Of a stretch of 64,000 bases of DNA, positions 8,606 through 17,262 are shown piece by piece (position 1 is the stretch's first letter; each line of letters opens with the position of its first letter). The DNA comes from Guptibacillus hwajinpoensis. Lineage in GTDB: Bacteria; Bacillota; Bacilli; Bacillales; Guptibacillaceae. Location: NCBI RefSeq assembly GCF_001039475.1, contig NZ_LELK01000004.1:648981-712980 (forward strand). Reading direction: 5' to 3'. The position numbers were made by a program, and so were the translations under genes. Below the pieces are notes generated by a model. The model searched no databases. It saw only the letters and a list, made by a program, of their open reading frames with translations, and was not told where the DNA came from.

Positions 8606-10237
8606 ATGAGTCAATTTACGATGCTTGATTACATTGTGCTTGTAGTTTATATTCTGGGGATTGCATGGTTTGGAGCGCGTTTTGGTAAAAAGCAAAACAC
8701 GACAAAAGACTATTTTCTTGGAGGCAGAAGCATCCCATGGTGGGCTATTGGACTTTCAGTTATGGCGACACAAGCGAGTGCGATTACTTTTATAGGTGCT
8801 CCTGGTTGGGGGTATGAAGGCGGGCTAGAGCGAATTAATACGTTTATTAACGTACCTCTTGCAATGGCTTTTCTTATCGCAACAATTGTCCCCTTTTTCT
8901 ATCGAGCAGAAGTTTATACGGCTTATGAGTATTTGGAGAGACGTTTTGGAGCGGGGACACGAACATTGTCGGCTGCCCTCTTTCTAGTAGCTCGAGGACT
9001 AGCGACAGGTGTTGTTCTTTATGCACCAGCATTAGTATTATCAGTTGTAACAGGATGGGACATTAAGCTAACGATTATTCTAATGGCTGTGATCGCAGTA
9101 TCTTATACGGTGCTTGGTGGGATCAGTGCGGTTATCTGGACTGACGTCATTCAAATGTTTGTCTTATGGTTAGGAGCTGCGATTAGTATCGTTGTTATTC
9201 TAGTGAAAGTTCCGGGCGGTATGAGTAGTATTCTTACCAGCGCTTCAGACGCTGGTATGCTTCAATCACTCAATTTCTCGTTTGATCTTTCCGTTGAATA
9301 CAGCGTTTGGGCAGGTGTGATTGGCGGTTTCTTCCTTCATGCAGCTTACTTTGGAACAGATCAAAGTCAAATTCAGCGTGTTTTAACAAGTAAGTCAATA
9401 CGCGAAAGTAAGCTTTCACTCGTTCTAAGCGGCGTTCTTTTAATTCCGCAAATGCTACTTTTCCTTTTTATCGGTATTCTTTTGTTTGCATTCTACCAAA
9501 CGTTTGGTGATCCAAATATTGATAACTTGAATGAGCTATTTCCACTATTCGTTGTGAATCAGTTACCGGCAGGAATATCGGGTCTGATCATTGCAGGAGT
9601 TTTCGCAGCTGCTATGTCTAGCTTAGACTCAGCTCTTAATTCATTGTCAGCCGTGTCAATTCGTGATTTCTATGGTCAATTTGTGAAGAAGAACGCATCG
9701 GATGAGCATTATCTAAAAGCTTCTCGTTGGGCAACGATTTTTTGGGGAATTTACGCAACAATTTTCGCTTTCTTTGCCGCTAATCTTGGCCCGGTTATTG
9801 AAGCAGTAAATAAGATCGGCTCTTATTTCTATGGTGCACTTTTGGGCGTGTTTATCCTTGCTATATTTACAAAACGTACAAATGGAGTAGGTGCTGTGAC
9901 TGGTATTATAGCCGGGATGCTGTCCGTTTGGGGCGTCACACAGTTTGCGGAAGTATCATGGTTATACAATAATTTCGTCGGAGCGATTATTTCAGTAGGA
10001 GTTGGATATGTTGTTAGCTTTATTGGTGAAAAACCTAAAGCCGAGAAGCTAGCAGGGCTAACACTGTTCGACCTAGATGACGACATACAAGAAGTATTAA
10101 AAGCACGTTCGGAAGCTGCAACGTCTCTAAGTGATGAAGAAATTGAAGAAGAACGTCGTACATCAAGATGGCCGCTATATTTAATTGGGTATTTCGTTGT
10201 TGTTATGATTGTCCTTTATCTAATAGGGTTGATCTAG
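8606..10237 (+). CDS. Sodium:solute symporter (SSS family)
   Basis: This 543-residue membrane protein has about 13 hydrophobic segments. SSS features include DYFLGGRSIPWWAIGLSVMATQASAITFIG near the N-terminus, TDVIQMFVLWLGA, and FAAAMSSLDSALNSLSAVSIRDFY, which contains the sodium-site Ser/Asp motif. A charged cytoplasmic stretch (about residues 490-520) precedes the last membrane helix. It starts 3 bp after the glycerate kinase stop. By context it probably imports glucosylglycerate or a related osmolyte, which would suit a saline habitat; the substrate cannot be read from sequence. Confidence 0.9.
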   Translation: MSQFTMLDYIVLVVYILGIAWFGARFGKKQNTTKDYFLGGRSIPWWAIGLSVMATQASAITFIGAPGWGYEGGLERINTFINVPLAMAFLIATIVPFFYRAEVYTAYEYLERRFGAGTRTLSAALFLVARGLATGVVLYAPALVLSVVTGWDIKLTIILMAVIAVSYTVLGGISAVIWTDVIQMFVLWLGAAISIVVILVKVPGGMSSILTSASDAGMLQSLNFSFDLSVEYSVWAGVIGGFFLHAAYFGTDQSQIQRVLTSKSIRESKLSLVLSGVLLIPQMLLFLFIGILLFAFYQTFGDPNIDNLNELFPLFVVNQLPAGISGLIIAGVFAAAMSSLDSALNSLSAVSIRDFYGQFVKKNASDEHYLKASRWATIFWGIYATIFAFFAANLGPVIEAVNKIGSYFYGALLGVFILAIFTKRTNGVGAVTGIIAGMLSVWGVTQFAEVSWLYNNFVGAIISVGVGYVVSFIGEKPKAEKLAGLTLFDLDDDIQEVLKARSEAATSLSDEEIEEERRTSRWPLYLIGYFVVVMIVLYLIGLI

Positions 10238-10255
10238 AGAGGGGTTATCAAGAAG

Positions 10256-10795
10256 ATGACTTATTATATCGAACCTACAATTAATCGGCAGAAAGCATTG
10301 AAAGCTATGAAGCAATATACTTCGAGTTTTCTGCTGCGCATCGTTGAGAATAAAAAAAAGATTGAATCGAGTGAACTCGTCTATCTCCCTTTTTGGATGT
10401 ATGAGTATCATCTGGAAACTACCTCATTAAAAGAAGAAATTAATGGGAGAATAGCGATTGAATCGATCTCTGAGCAAGCTGCTATTCTACCAGTTGATTA
10501 TCCTCTTCAAGAAGGAGAAGTTCCTGGAGAAATTTTTGCTCATTGTCCTCCAAATCCAGAAAAGGCAAAACATGCGCTATATTGGGAAGCGTTTGGAAAA
10601 GAAAAAAAGAGAAAGCAGATTAGCATTTCTTTGGAAAATCCATCACAGCTCTATTTGCCCTATTGGGTAGGTTATATTAAAGGGAATAGAAGAGAAGTCT
10701 ATATGGTTGATGGCGTAACGGGAAAAGTTGATTTACCTATGAAAGACTCTTTCCTCCATCACTTAAAAAATCAATTGAAGCACAGCTCGATATGA
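10256..10795 (+). CDS. Unknown protein, last gene of the phosphorylase operon
   Basis: I do not recognise this 179-residue protein. It has two similar aromatic segments, LVYLPFWMYEYHLE (about residues 41-54) and LYLPYWVGYIKGN (about 131-143); the second is followed by VYMVDGVTGKVDLP. This suggests an internal duplication of a small beta unit. No signal peptide or membrane helix is present. It begins 18 bp after the symporter stop with GAGAGGGG upstream and ends in the operon terminator, so it should be co-expressed with the glucosylglycerate genes. An accessory, sensing or symporter-linked role is possible. Confidence 0.75.
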   Translation: MTYYIEPTINRQKALKAMKQYTSSFLLRIVENKKKIESSELVYLPFWMYEYHLETTSLKEEINGRIAIESISEQAAILPVDYPLQEGEVPGEIFAHCPPNPEKAKHALYWEAFGKEKKRKQISISLENPSQLYLPYWVGYIKGNRREVYMVDGVTGKVDLPMKDSFLHHLKNQLKHSSI

Positions 10796-10808
10796 GCTGT
10801 GCTTTTTT
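10779..10808 (+). terminator. Terminator of the phosphorylase operon
   Basis: AGCACAGCTC-GATAT-GAGCTGTGCT plus five Ts; the stop codon lies in the loop. Confidence 0.9.
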
Positions 10809-10920
10809 AATTTTGGATAGCTATTATCTTAAATGTGCAAAATTATGAATTTTTTCGAAATGGATTGTCTAAATATTCCTGAAGTAGGGAAAGGGATAGA
10901 ATAGTGCATCAAATTACGAA

Positions 10921-11032
10921 GGCTCTTTTCAAAAGGTTTTTTCTAAAAGAATGTTGTTTTTGAAACGATTTTTGTATAAAAAACCACACTTCGCTAATTT
11001 CCGCTATAGCAACAATGTCTACGAAAAGAGCT
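10921..11032 (-). repeat. MITE-like repeat, copy B (short form, reverse orientation)
   Basis: The ends are GGCTCTTTTC and GAAAAGAGCT, with both AT-rich arms and the AACCACACTTCGCTAATT box, but without the GC-rich core. A degenerate fragment (about 11069-11097, ACTTAGCTGACTGGAGC) follows. Together they fill most of the 355-bp gap before the formate dehydrogenase gene. Confidence 0.75.
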
Positions 11033-11150
11033 TTTTTTGAAAGCGGTTTTCTGAAAAAACGATACTTAGCTGACTGGAGCAGAAATCAACTACTATTATA
11101 ATTCTATCAATGGTTACAAAAATAGCTTATACAAAAAAGGGTGATGTGAT

Positions 11151-14117
11151 TTGCAGGGATCAATTCAGGTCGTGATTAATGGTAAAAGTGTAGCAGTGTC
11201 TAAGGAACAAAGTGTATTGCAAGCGTTAAATGAACAAAATTTAGATTTACCAAGTGTTTGTTATCACCCTAGTCTTGGTGCGATTGAAACGTGTGATACG
11301 TGTATGGTGGAAGTTAATGGAGAGATCGTGAGAGGTTGCTCAACTACCCTTTCGAACGGTGACAACATTAACTCGACAGCTTCTCATGTGAAGCAAGCGC
11401 AAGACATTGCGATGGATCGCATTCTTTACAATCACGAACTTTATTGTACAGTCTGTGATTACAATAATGGAACGTGTGAAGTACATAACACAGTCAAAGA
11501 GATGAAAAAGAATCATCAAAGTATCCCATTTGAAGCAAAGCCAGAATCCGTTGATAACTCTAACCCCTGGTATCGCTATGATCCTGATCAGTGTATTCTA
11601 TGCGGTCGATGTGTAGAAGCTTGTCAGGACGTGCAGGTAACGGAGACACTAACAATTGATTGGGAACGAGAGCGTCCACGCGTCATTTGGGACAATGACG
11701 TTGATATTAATGAATCATCGTGCGTTTCTTGTGGACACTGTTCAACCGTATGTCCATGTAACGCAATGATGGAGAAAGGCATGGAGGGTGAAACAGGGTT
11801 TCTAACAGGAATTCAACAGGATACCCTTCGTCCGATGATTGAACTGACGAAAAACGTAGAAACTGGATATGATTCTATTCTTGCTATTTCAGATATGGAA
11901 TCTGCTATGAGAGAAAATGAAATTAAGAAAACAAAAACCGTTTGTACGTATTGTGGCGTAGGATGTAGTTTCGATGTATGGACAAAAGGAAGAGATATTC
12001 TTAAAGTAGAGCCGCAAGTGGAAGCGCCAGCAAATGGGATCTCAACGTGTGTGAAAGGTAAATTTGGTTGGGATTACGTAAACAGTGAAGAACGCCTAAC
12101 AAAACCATTAATTCGAGAAGGCGATACGTTTAGAGAAGCGGAATGGGATGAAGCGCTTAAGCTAATTAGTAGCAAGTTCACAGAAGTTAAAGAAGATCAT
12201 GGTGCAAATGCGCTTTCTTTCATTAGCTCTTCCAAATGTACAAATGAGGAATCTTATTTAATGCAGAAGCTTGGTAGAAGCATTATTGGTACAAACAATA
12301 TTGATAACTGCTCACGTTATTGTCAGACTCCTGCAACGGTAGGTTTGTTTAGAACAGTTGGTCATGGTGGTGACGCTGGATCGATTAAAGATATCGAAAT
12401 GTCTGAACTTGTTATTGTCATCGGTTCAAATACGTCTGAATCTCACCCTGTTCTATCAACACGAGTGAAAAGCTCCCATAAACTTCACGGTCAAAAGCTC
12501 ATTGTATCTGATTTGAGAAAGCATGAAATGGCAGAACGATCTGATCTATTTATCCGTCCATCTTCTGGAACAGATCTTATCTGGCTTTCAGCTGTTACAA
12601 AGTACATCATCGATCAAGGCTGGGCTGATGAAGCTTTCTTGAAGTATCGTGTAAATGGTCTTGATGATTATATTGCAAGTCTTGATCAGTACACCATGAG
12701 CTATGCATCAGAAGTAACTGGAATCGATGAAGCGGAGTTAATTCGCATCGCTGAAATGATTCATGAAGCAAAAACAACAGTTGCGCTCTGGGCAATGGGT
12801 GTTACACAGCATAGCGGTGGTGCAGATACGAGTACCGCGATTTCGAATTTGCTTCTTGTAACAGGAAACTACGGTAAACCTGGTACAGGTGCATACCCGC
12901 TTCGTGGACATAACAATGTTCAAGGAGCAAGTGACTTCGGCAGTATGCCAGATAAAATGCCTGGGTATGAGAATGTAATGGATGAGAAGGTTCGTGACAA
13001 GTATGAAAAAGCCTGGGGTACGCCATTACCACAAGAGCCTGGTTTAAATAATCATGAAATGGTTGAGCATATTCATGAAGGCAAGCTGAAAGCGATGTAC
13101 TTAAAAGGGGAAGACATGGGGATTGTTGACTCCAATATGAACCATGTGCATAAAGCGTTTGAGAAACTAGACTTCTTTGTCGTGCAGGATCTATTCCTCA
13201 CTAAGACGGCTGAATTCGCAGATGTTGTTCTTCCAGCGAGCCCAAGTCTTGAGAAAGAAGGAACGTTTACGAATACAGAACGCCGTTTCCAGCGCCTCTA
13301 TCAAGCTCTTGAACCGCTTGGCGATTCGAAGCCAGACTGGCAGATTATTATGGAGATTGCGAATGAAATGGGAGCAGGTTGGGATTATTCTCATCCTAGT
13401 GAGATCATGGCAGAAGCCGTTCAGCTTGCCGATATGTTTGCAGGCGTCTCTTATGATCGTCTTGAAGGGTATAACAGTCAACAGTGGCCGGTAGCAGCCG
13501 ATGGGACAGATTCTCCACTTCTATTTGAAGATGAGTTCCCGTTCCCTGATGGCAAAGCGCGACTCTTTCCTGTTGAATGGACACAGCCGCTTCAGTATGA
13601 CGACGAATACGATCTTCACATTAACAATGGTCGACTGCTCGAGCATTTTCATGAAGGCAATATGACATATAAGAATAAAGGAATTAAATCAAAGACGCCG
13701 AGTACATTTGTCGAGGTATCACCAGAACTAGCTGATGAGCGGGGCCTTACTGATGGAACACTTGTAAGGCTAACTTCGCCTTATGGTGCTGTGAAAATCA
13801 AGTGTCTCGTAACGGATCGTGTTCAAGGAAAAGAAGTCTACATTCCCCTCAATGATACAGACGATGCAGCGGTCAATTTATTAACGAGTAGTCGAGCGGA
13901 TAAAGATACAGATACACCAGTTTATAAAGAAGTAAAAGCAAAGATGGAGATCTTGAAAGATCGAGGAACTTCTCCACTTCCTAAGGTTAATCATCGTTAC
14001 GGTAATCCGCAGCCACAAAAAGGCGTGATGGTTGAGCGGAAATGGGCACGAAAAGACTATATTTTCCCTGGAGATATGGTAACCAAGGAGGCAAACTCAT
14101 ATGGCAAAAGCCATTAA
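11151..14117 (+). CDS. Formate dehydrogenase alpha subunit, NuoG-like N-terminus (YrhE/YjgC type)
   Basis: This 988-residue molybdenum/tungsten bis-MGD oxidoreductase has, in order: a 2Fe-2S domain (Cys37, 48, 51, 63), a NuoG-type His-Cys3 cluster (His95, Cys99, 102, 109), two 4Fe-4S motifs (DQCILCGRCVEAC and SSCVSCGHCSTVCPC), the catalytic-subunit 4Fe-4S site (Cys265, 268, 272, 300) and the molybdopterin domain. Cys391 in NNIDNCSRYCQTP takes the place of selenocysteine in E. coli FdhF and is followed by Gln instead of His, as in Bacillus homologues. It oxidises formate to CO2 in the cytoplasm. The start is TTG, supported by AAAAAGGGTGATG. It overlaps the DUF1641 gene by 17 bp. Confidence 0.93.
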   Translation: MQGSIQVVINGKSVAVSKEQSVLQALNEQNLDLPSVCYHPSLGAIETCDTCMVEVNGEIVRGCSTTLSNGDNINSTASHVKQAQDIAMDRILYNHELYCTVCDYNNGTCEVHNTVKEMKKNHQSIPFEAKPESVDNSNPWYRYDPDQCILCGRCVEACQDVQVTETLTIDWERERPRVIWDNDVDINESSCVSCGHCSTVCPCNAMMEKGMEGETGFLTGIQQDTLRPMIELTKNVETGYDSILAISDMESAMRENEIKKTKTVCTYCGVGCSFDVWTKGRDILKVEPQVEAPANGISTCVKGKFGWDYVNSEERLTKPLIREGDTFREAEWDEALKLISSKFTEVKEDHGANALSFISSSKCTNEESYLMQKLGRSIIGTNNIDNCSRYCQTPATVGLFRTVGHGGDAGSIKDIEMSELVIVIGSNTSESHPVLSTRVKSSHKLHGQKLIVSDLRKHEMAERSDLFIRPSSGTDLIWLSAVTKYIIDQGWADEAFLKYRVNGLDDYIASLDQYTMSYASEVTGIDEAELIRIAEMIHEAKTTVALWAMGVTQHSGGADTSTAISNLLLVTGNYGKPGTGAYPLRGHNNVQGASDFGSMPDKMPGYENVMDEKVRDKYEKAWGTPLPQEPGLNNHEMVEHIHEGKLKAMYLKGEDMGIVDSNMNHVHKAFEKLDFFVVQDLFLTKTAEFADVVLPASPSLEKEGTFTNTERRFQRLYQALEPLGDSKPDWQIIMEIANEMGAGWDYSHPSEIMAEAVQLADMFAGVSYDRLEGYNSQQWPVAADGTDSPLLFEDEFPFPDGKARLFPVEWTQPLQYDDEYDLHINNGRLLEHFHEGNMTYKNKGIKSKTPSTFVEVSPELADERGLTDGTLVRLTSPYGAVKIKCLVTDRVQGKEVYIPLNDTDDAAVNLLTSSRADKDTDTPVYKEVKAKMEILKDRGTSPLPKVNHRYGNPQPQKGVMVERKWARKDYIFPGDMVTKEANSYGKSH

Positions 14118-14598
14118 GCAGATTAGACGGATCGAAGTTACTGAAGAGGAAAAACGGGCGAATGACTTACGCGAAATCGAAGATGCTTTGCTTGAAAATA
14201 AAGATGCACTTCTTGAGACGCTTCAAGTTGTTGGTGGGATGAAGGAGAGGGGTATTCTATCTCTCCTTAACGGTTTGTTTGGAGAAGGAGATCGAGTTCT
14301 AAAAGTACTTGTTGATTTGTTGAACCAACCTGAAAATACAGCAGCCTTAAAGAATATGCTTCTGTTAGTTGGAACCATGGGAAACATTAATGTTAAGGAG
14401 CTTGAGCCTCTACTATTAAAAATTAACTCTGGAATTGAAAATGTTGCAGAGCACGGAGAAGATACTAAGAAAACAGGATACTTAGATTTGCTACGAACTT
14501 TAAAAGATCCTGAAGTGAATCGTTCTCTAACAATCCTCATTACGTTTCTTAAGGGAATGGGGAAGGATACTGAAAACGAAGGACAGCTTAAAGATTAA
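14101..14598 (+). CDS. DUF1641 protein, formate dehydrogenase partner (YrhD/YjgD-like)
   Basis: This 165-residue helical protein contains the DUF1641 core GLFGEGDRVLKVLVDLLNQPENTAALKNMLLLVG. It overlaps the 3' end of the formate dehydrogenase gene and has an excellent ribosome binding site (AAGGAGG), so the two are co-translated. In Bacillaceae this pair (YrhE-YrhD, YjgC-YjgD) is conserved; the small protein is probably a subunit or assembly factor. No cofactor motif is visible. Confidence 0.88.
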   Translation: MAKAIKQIRRIEVTEEEKRANDLREIEDALLENKDALLETLQVVGGMKERGILSLLNGLFGEGDRVLKVLVDLLNQPENTAALKNMLLLVGTMGNINVKELEPLLLKINSGIENVAEHGEDTKKTGYLDLLRTLKDPEVNRSLTILITFLKGMGKDTENEGQLKD

Positions 14599-14614
14599 AT
14601 CAATACGTTTAACT

Positions 14615-14641
14615 AAAGTCCCGCTTAGCGGGACTTTTTTA
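14615..14641 (+). terminator. Terminator between formate dehydrogenase and VanZ genes
   Basis: AAAGTCCCGC-TTA-GCGGGACTTT plus Ts. The convergent VanZ gene ends inside it, so it may serve both strands. Confidence 0.9.
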
Positions 14642-15119
14642 AATGGAATCGATTAAAAATCATATAAAGAAGTGCTGCTAGAAGAATCCCTAATGTGTCT
14701 GGAATAAACACATCTATCAAATGCCCCGTTCTCCCTTTCACTAAGCTTTGATGAAATTCATCAAACAATGCATATCCAAATCCCGAAAGAGATCCTAGCA
14801 GTAAGGATGGATGTCGTCCTCTTTCCTTAAAGCCCATCACACAGAGAAGCGTAAGAAGACCAAATGATACGACATGCGCCGCTTTTCTAATAAAAAACTC
14901 TACGTACTGATACGGTTCTGAAGGTGTAACGAGCGAACCGTCATACGTAAACTCAACCTGCGGTAAGTCTTCTTGAGATAGAGTAACGTAATCTTTAAAA
15001 AATGGTTTCATATCCTGCTGTTGATAAGGTGTATGGGATGAAATAAAGAGAATTCCCATCATCATAACTGAGAGGATGGACCATTTCCAATTCTTAATCA
15101 TCGTAATGGTGATCAACAC
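14625..15119 (-). CDS. VanZ family membrane protein
   Basis: This 164-residue protein has an N-terminal hydrophobic segment (WSILSVMMMGILFISSHTP), an extracytoplasmic loop, and a VanZ core with FFIRKAAHVVSFGLLTLLCVMGF and ALFDEFHQSLVKGRTGHLIDVFIPDTLG, where the D-E-x-x-Q-x-x-x-x-G-R-x-x-x-x-D pattern is conserved. VanZ proteins are linked to teicoplanin resistance and envelope functions without a defined biochemistry. The start may be GTG at 15119 or TTG three bases in; AGGAAAG lies upstream. A second VanZ gene is at 23922-24404. Confidence 0.85.
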   Translation of the reverse strand: MLITITMIKNWKWSILSVMMMGILFISSHTPYQQQDMKPFFKDYVTLSQEDLPQVEFTYDGSLVTPSEPYQYVEFFIRKAAHVVSFGLLTLLCVMGFKERGRHPSLLLGSLSGFGYALFDEFHQSLVKGRTGHLIDVFIPDTLGILLAALLYMIFNRFHLKKSR

Positions 15120-15292
15120 ACTTTCTTTCCTAATTCTAAATCAGTTTAGTCACAATCATATCGAAATTTGTGCATAATAGGTAGTGGATGTTTAGAGAAA
15201 TGTTAAAGTATTGTTTGAAAATAGTGAATGTGCTCTTTACTAGGTAGAAACTTTTTATAATAGGAATAGATGAAAACGAAGGGAGATTTTCG

Positions 15293-16624
15293 ATGCGCAT
15301 TTCTGTAATCGGAACCGGTTATGTAGGACTTGTGACTGGAGTTAGTTTGGCTGAAATAGGACATCACATCACCTGTATTGATATTGATGAAGCGAAAGTA
15401 GCGATGATGGCAAGTGGAATATCTCCTATTTATGAACCGGAATTGGAACATCTGATGGAGAAGAATATTCAATCAGGACACCTGTCTTTTACAACCGAGC
15501 TTCATTTCTCTTCAGCAGATGTCATTTATATCGCGGTTGGTACACCACAACTTCCAGATGGAACGTCAGATTTGCAGTATATTGAACAAGCTTCACAAGT
15601 TATTGCACGCTCGCTCACGAAAGACACAATTGTGGTCACCAAAAGTACTGTGCCAGTAGGAACAAATCATTGGATTAAAACACTCATTGAAGAAGCAGCA
15701 CCTGAGGAGATTAAGGTTACGATTGTTTCGAATCCGGAATTTTTGAGAGAAGGTTCTGCGGTTTATGATACGTTCAACGGAGACCGCATCGTGATTGGTA
15801 CCGAAAACAACCAAGGGAGAGAAATTCTAGACGATATTAATGCTTCATTTGGTCTCCCTATCTATCACACAGATCTGAAAAGTGCTGAAATGATTAAATA
15901 TGCTTCCAATGCTTTTCTTGCGACCAAAATTAGCTTTATTAACGAAATTTCTGCCATCTGTGAAAAAGTAGGTGCAAATGTTGAAGATGTTGCTTTGGGA
16001 ATGGGAAAAGATAACCGAATTGGGGACAAATTTCTAAATGCGGGAATCGGCTATGGAGGTTCGTGTTTCCCTAAAGATACGAATGCATTGGTTCAAATCG
16101 CAGGAAATAACGAGCATGACTTTAAGCTCCTTAAATCAGTGATAGAAGTAAACAATTCGCAACGAATGAAATTAGTTGAAAGAGCTAGAGAGGCGGTAGG
16201 TGATCTAAGTGGTAAGCGAATTTCGCTACTTGGTCTTTCATTTAAACCAAACACAGACGATATGCGAGAAGCTGCTTCCATTCCAATTGCACAAGAACTT
16301 GTGAACCAGGGTGCTGATGTAGTAGGTTATGACCCTATTGCAATTCCCAATGCCAGATCGTTTCTACCAGAAGAAGTTCAATTCAAAGAAACGATTGAAG
16401 AAACTTTACGCGGAGCAGATGTTGCTCTGATCATTACAGAATGGGAGGTCATTAAGTCAATCGATCTCATAACATACACAACTCTTATGACATCACCTAT
16501 CGTGATTGATGGAAGGAACTGTTATTCATTAGACGAAGTGAGAAGGCACCCCATTCATTACATTTCGATTGGACGACCTGAAGTCCAAAATCGGTTTGTA
16601 GGAAACTCACTGAATACGAGATGA
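15293..16624 (+). CDS. ugd: UDP-glucose 6-dehydrogenase
   Basis: This 443-residue protein has the NAD-binding start MRISVIGTGYVGLVTG, the TKSTVPVGT segment, the catalytic Cys near residue 260 in GYGGSCFPKDTNAL, and the C-terminal SLLGLSFKPNTDDMREA. It converts UDP-glucose to UDP-glucuronate for teichuronic acid or capsule. It is a single-gene unit (TuaD-like), separate from the polysaccharide cluster at 47.8-63.8 kb, which has two more nucleotide-sugar dehydrogenases. The start follows GAAGGGAG. Confidence 0.92.
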   Translation: MRISVIGTGYVGLVTGVSLAEIGHHITCIDIDEAKVAMMASGISPIYEPELEHLMEKNIQSGHLSFTTELHFSSADVIYIAVGTPQLPDGTSDLQYIEQASQVIARSLTKDTIVVTKSTVPVGTNHWIKTLIEEAAPEEIKVTIVSNPEFLREGSAVYDTFNGDRIVIGTENNQGREILDDINASFGLPIYHTDLKSAEMIKYASNAFLATKISFINEISAICEKVGANVEDVALGMGKDNRIGDKFLNAGIGYGGSCFPKDTNALVQIAGNNEHDFKLLKSVIEVNNSQRMKLVERAREAVGDLSGKRISLLGLSFKPNTDDMREAASIPIAQELVNQGADVVGYDPIAIPNARSFLPEEVQFKETIEETLRGADVALIITEWEVIKSIDLITYTTLMTSPIVIDGRNCYSLDEVRRHPIHYISIGRPEVQNRFVGNSLNTR

Positions 16625-16630
16625 GATAAA

Positions 16631-16656
16631 AAAGCAGGTAATCCCTGCTTTTTTCT
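16631..16656 (+). terminator. Terminator of the UDP-glucose dehydrogenase gene
   Basis: AAAGCAGG-TAATC-CCTGCTTT followed by TTT. Confidence 0.85.
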
Positions 16657-16659
16657 TTT

Positions 16660-16887
16660 AGACTGTTTTCGTAGTGATAGTTAGAGTAGTGGTAGTGGTT
16701 GATTTCCGCTCCAGGATGCTCGCTTTCCGCGGGGCGGGCGGTGAGCCTCCTCGTCGCTTACGCTCCTGCGGGGTCTCACCTGTCCCGCTAGTCCCGCAGG
16801 AGTCGAGCATCCTTCCGCTCCAATCATCTATATGTGGTTCTTTATTCCATAATTATTTCAAAAGAAACAATCTTTCAGAAAAGAGCC
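16660..16887 (+). repeat. MITE-like GC-rich repeat, copy C (full length)
   Basis: This is the best full copy. The left end is GACTGTTTTCGTAG and the right end GAAAAGAGCC. The core has long self-complementary parts (GGATGCTCG with CGAGCATCC, GGTGAG with CTCACC) and can fold into a large hairpin. The GC-rich core contrasts strongly with the AT-rich arms. No protein is encoded. Similar palindromic repeats are common in Bacillaceae intergenic regions. Confidence 0.85.
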
Positions 16888-17076
16888 TTATATTCACATA
16901 ACCCTTTATAAAGATAAAATGGTTCGTACGTCACACTGACTAGTACGTTTTACTCATTAATTCAGAATATTAGTACTTGAATTAATCCTTCAGTCTGGTA
17001 AAATATGTTTGTTGACTTAGGAATTGCATTCTATTAGTTACAAGTGAAGAAGAATGCCACCGAATGGAGTGGGAGT

Positions 17077-17226
17077 ATGGTAGAGAAAACGTGTGAAAAA
17101 TGTAAAAAGCCTTCTTATAGCAGCAACTATCAAGGAGAGTGGATTTGTCCGTATTGTGGAGTTGATATGACAAACATTCCTGTAAACAATGAAGATTATA
17201 TGAATGAGCAAGTGATGAAGAAATAA
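17077..17226 (+). CDS. Small zinc-ribbon protein
   Basis: This 49-residue protein has two cysteine pairs, CEKCKK and CPYCGVD, spaced like a rubredoxin-type zinc ribbon. I chose the ATG preceded by GGAGTGGGAG; a GTG 11 codons upstream is possible. The function is unknown. It is followed at once by a strong terminator and the cloverleaf repeat. Confidence 0.7.
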   Translation: MVEKTCEKCKKPSYSSNYQGEWICPYCGVDMTNIPVNNEDYMNEQVMKK

Positions 17227-17232
17227 AACGTG

Positions 17233-17257
17233 AGAAGCGATATGCGCTTCTTTTTTT
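17233..17257 (+). terminator. Terminator of the zinc-ribbon gene
   Basis: AGAAGCG-ATATG-CGCTTCT followed by a seven-T run. Confidence 0.85.
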
Positions 17258-17262
17258 GTTGA

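Noticed and set aside
16674-16901. Open frame of 75 codons in repeat copy C, and similar frames in copies E and H
   Set aside because: They arise from the GC-rich repeat core, differ between copies and have no start signals.
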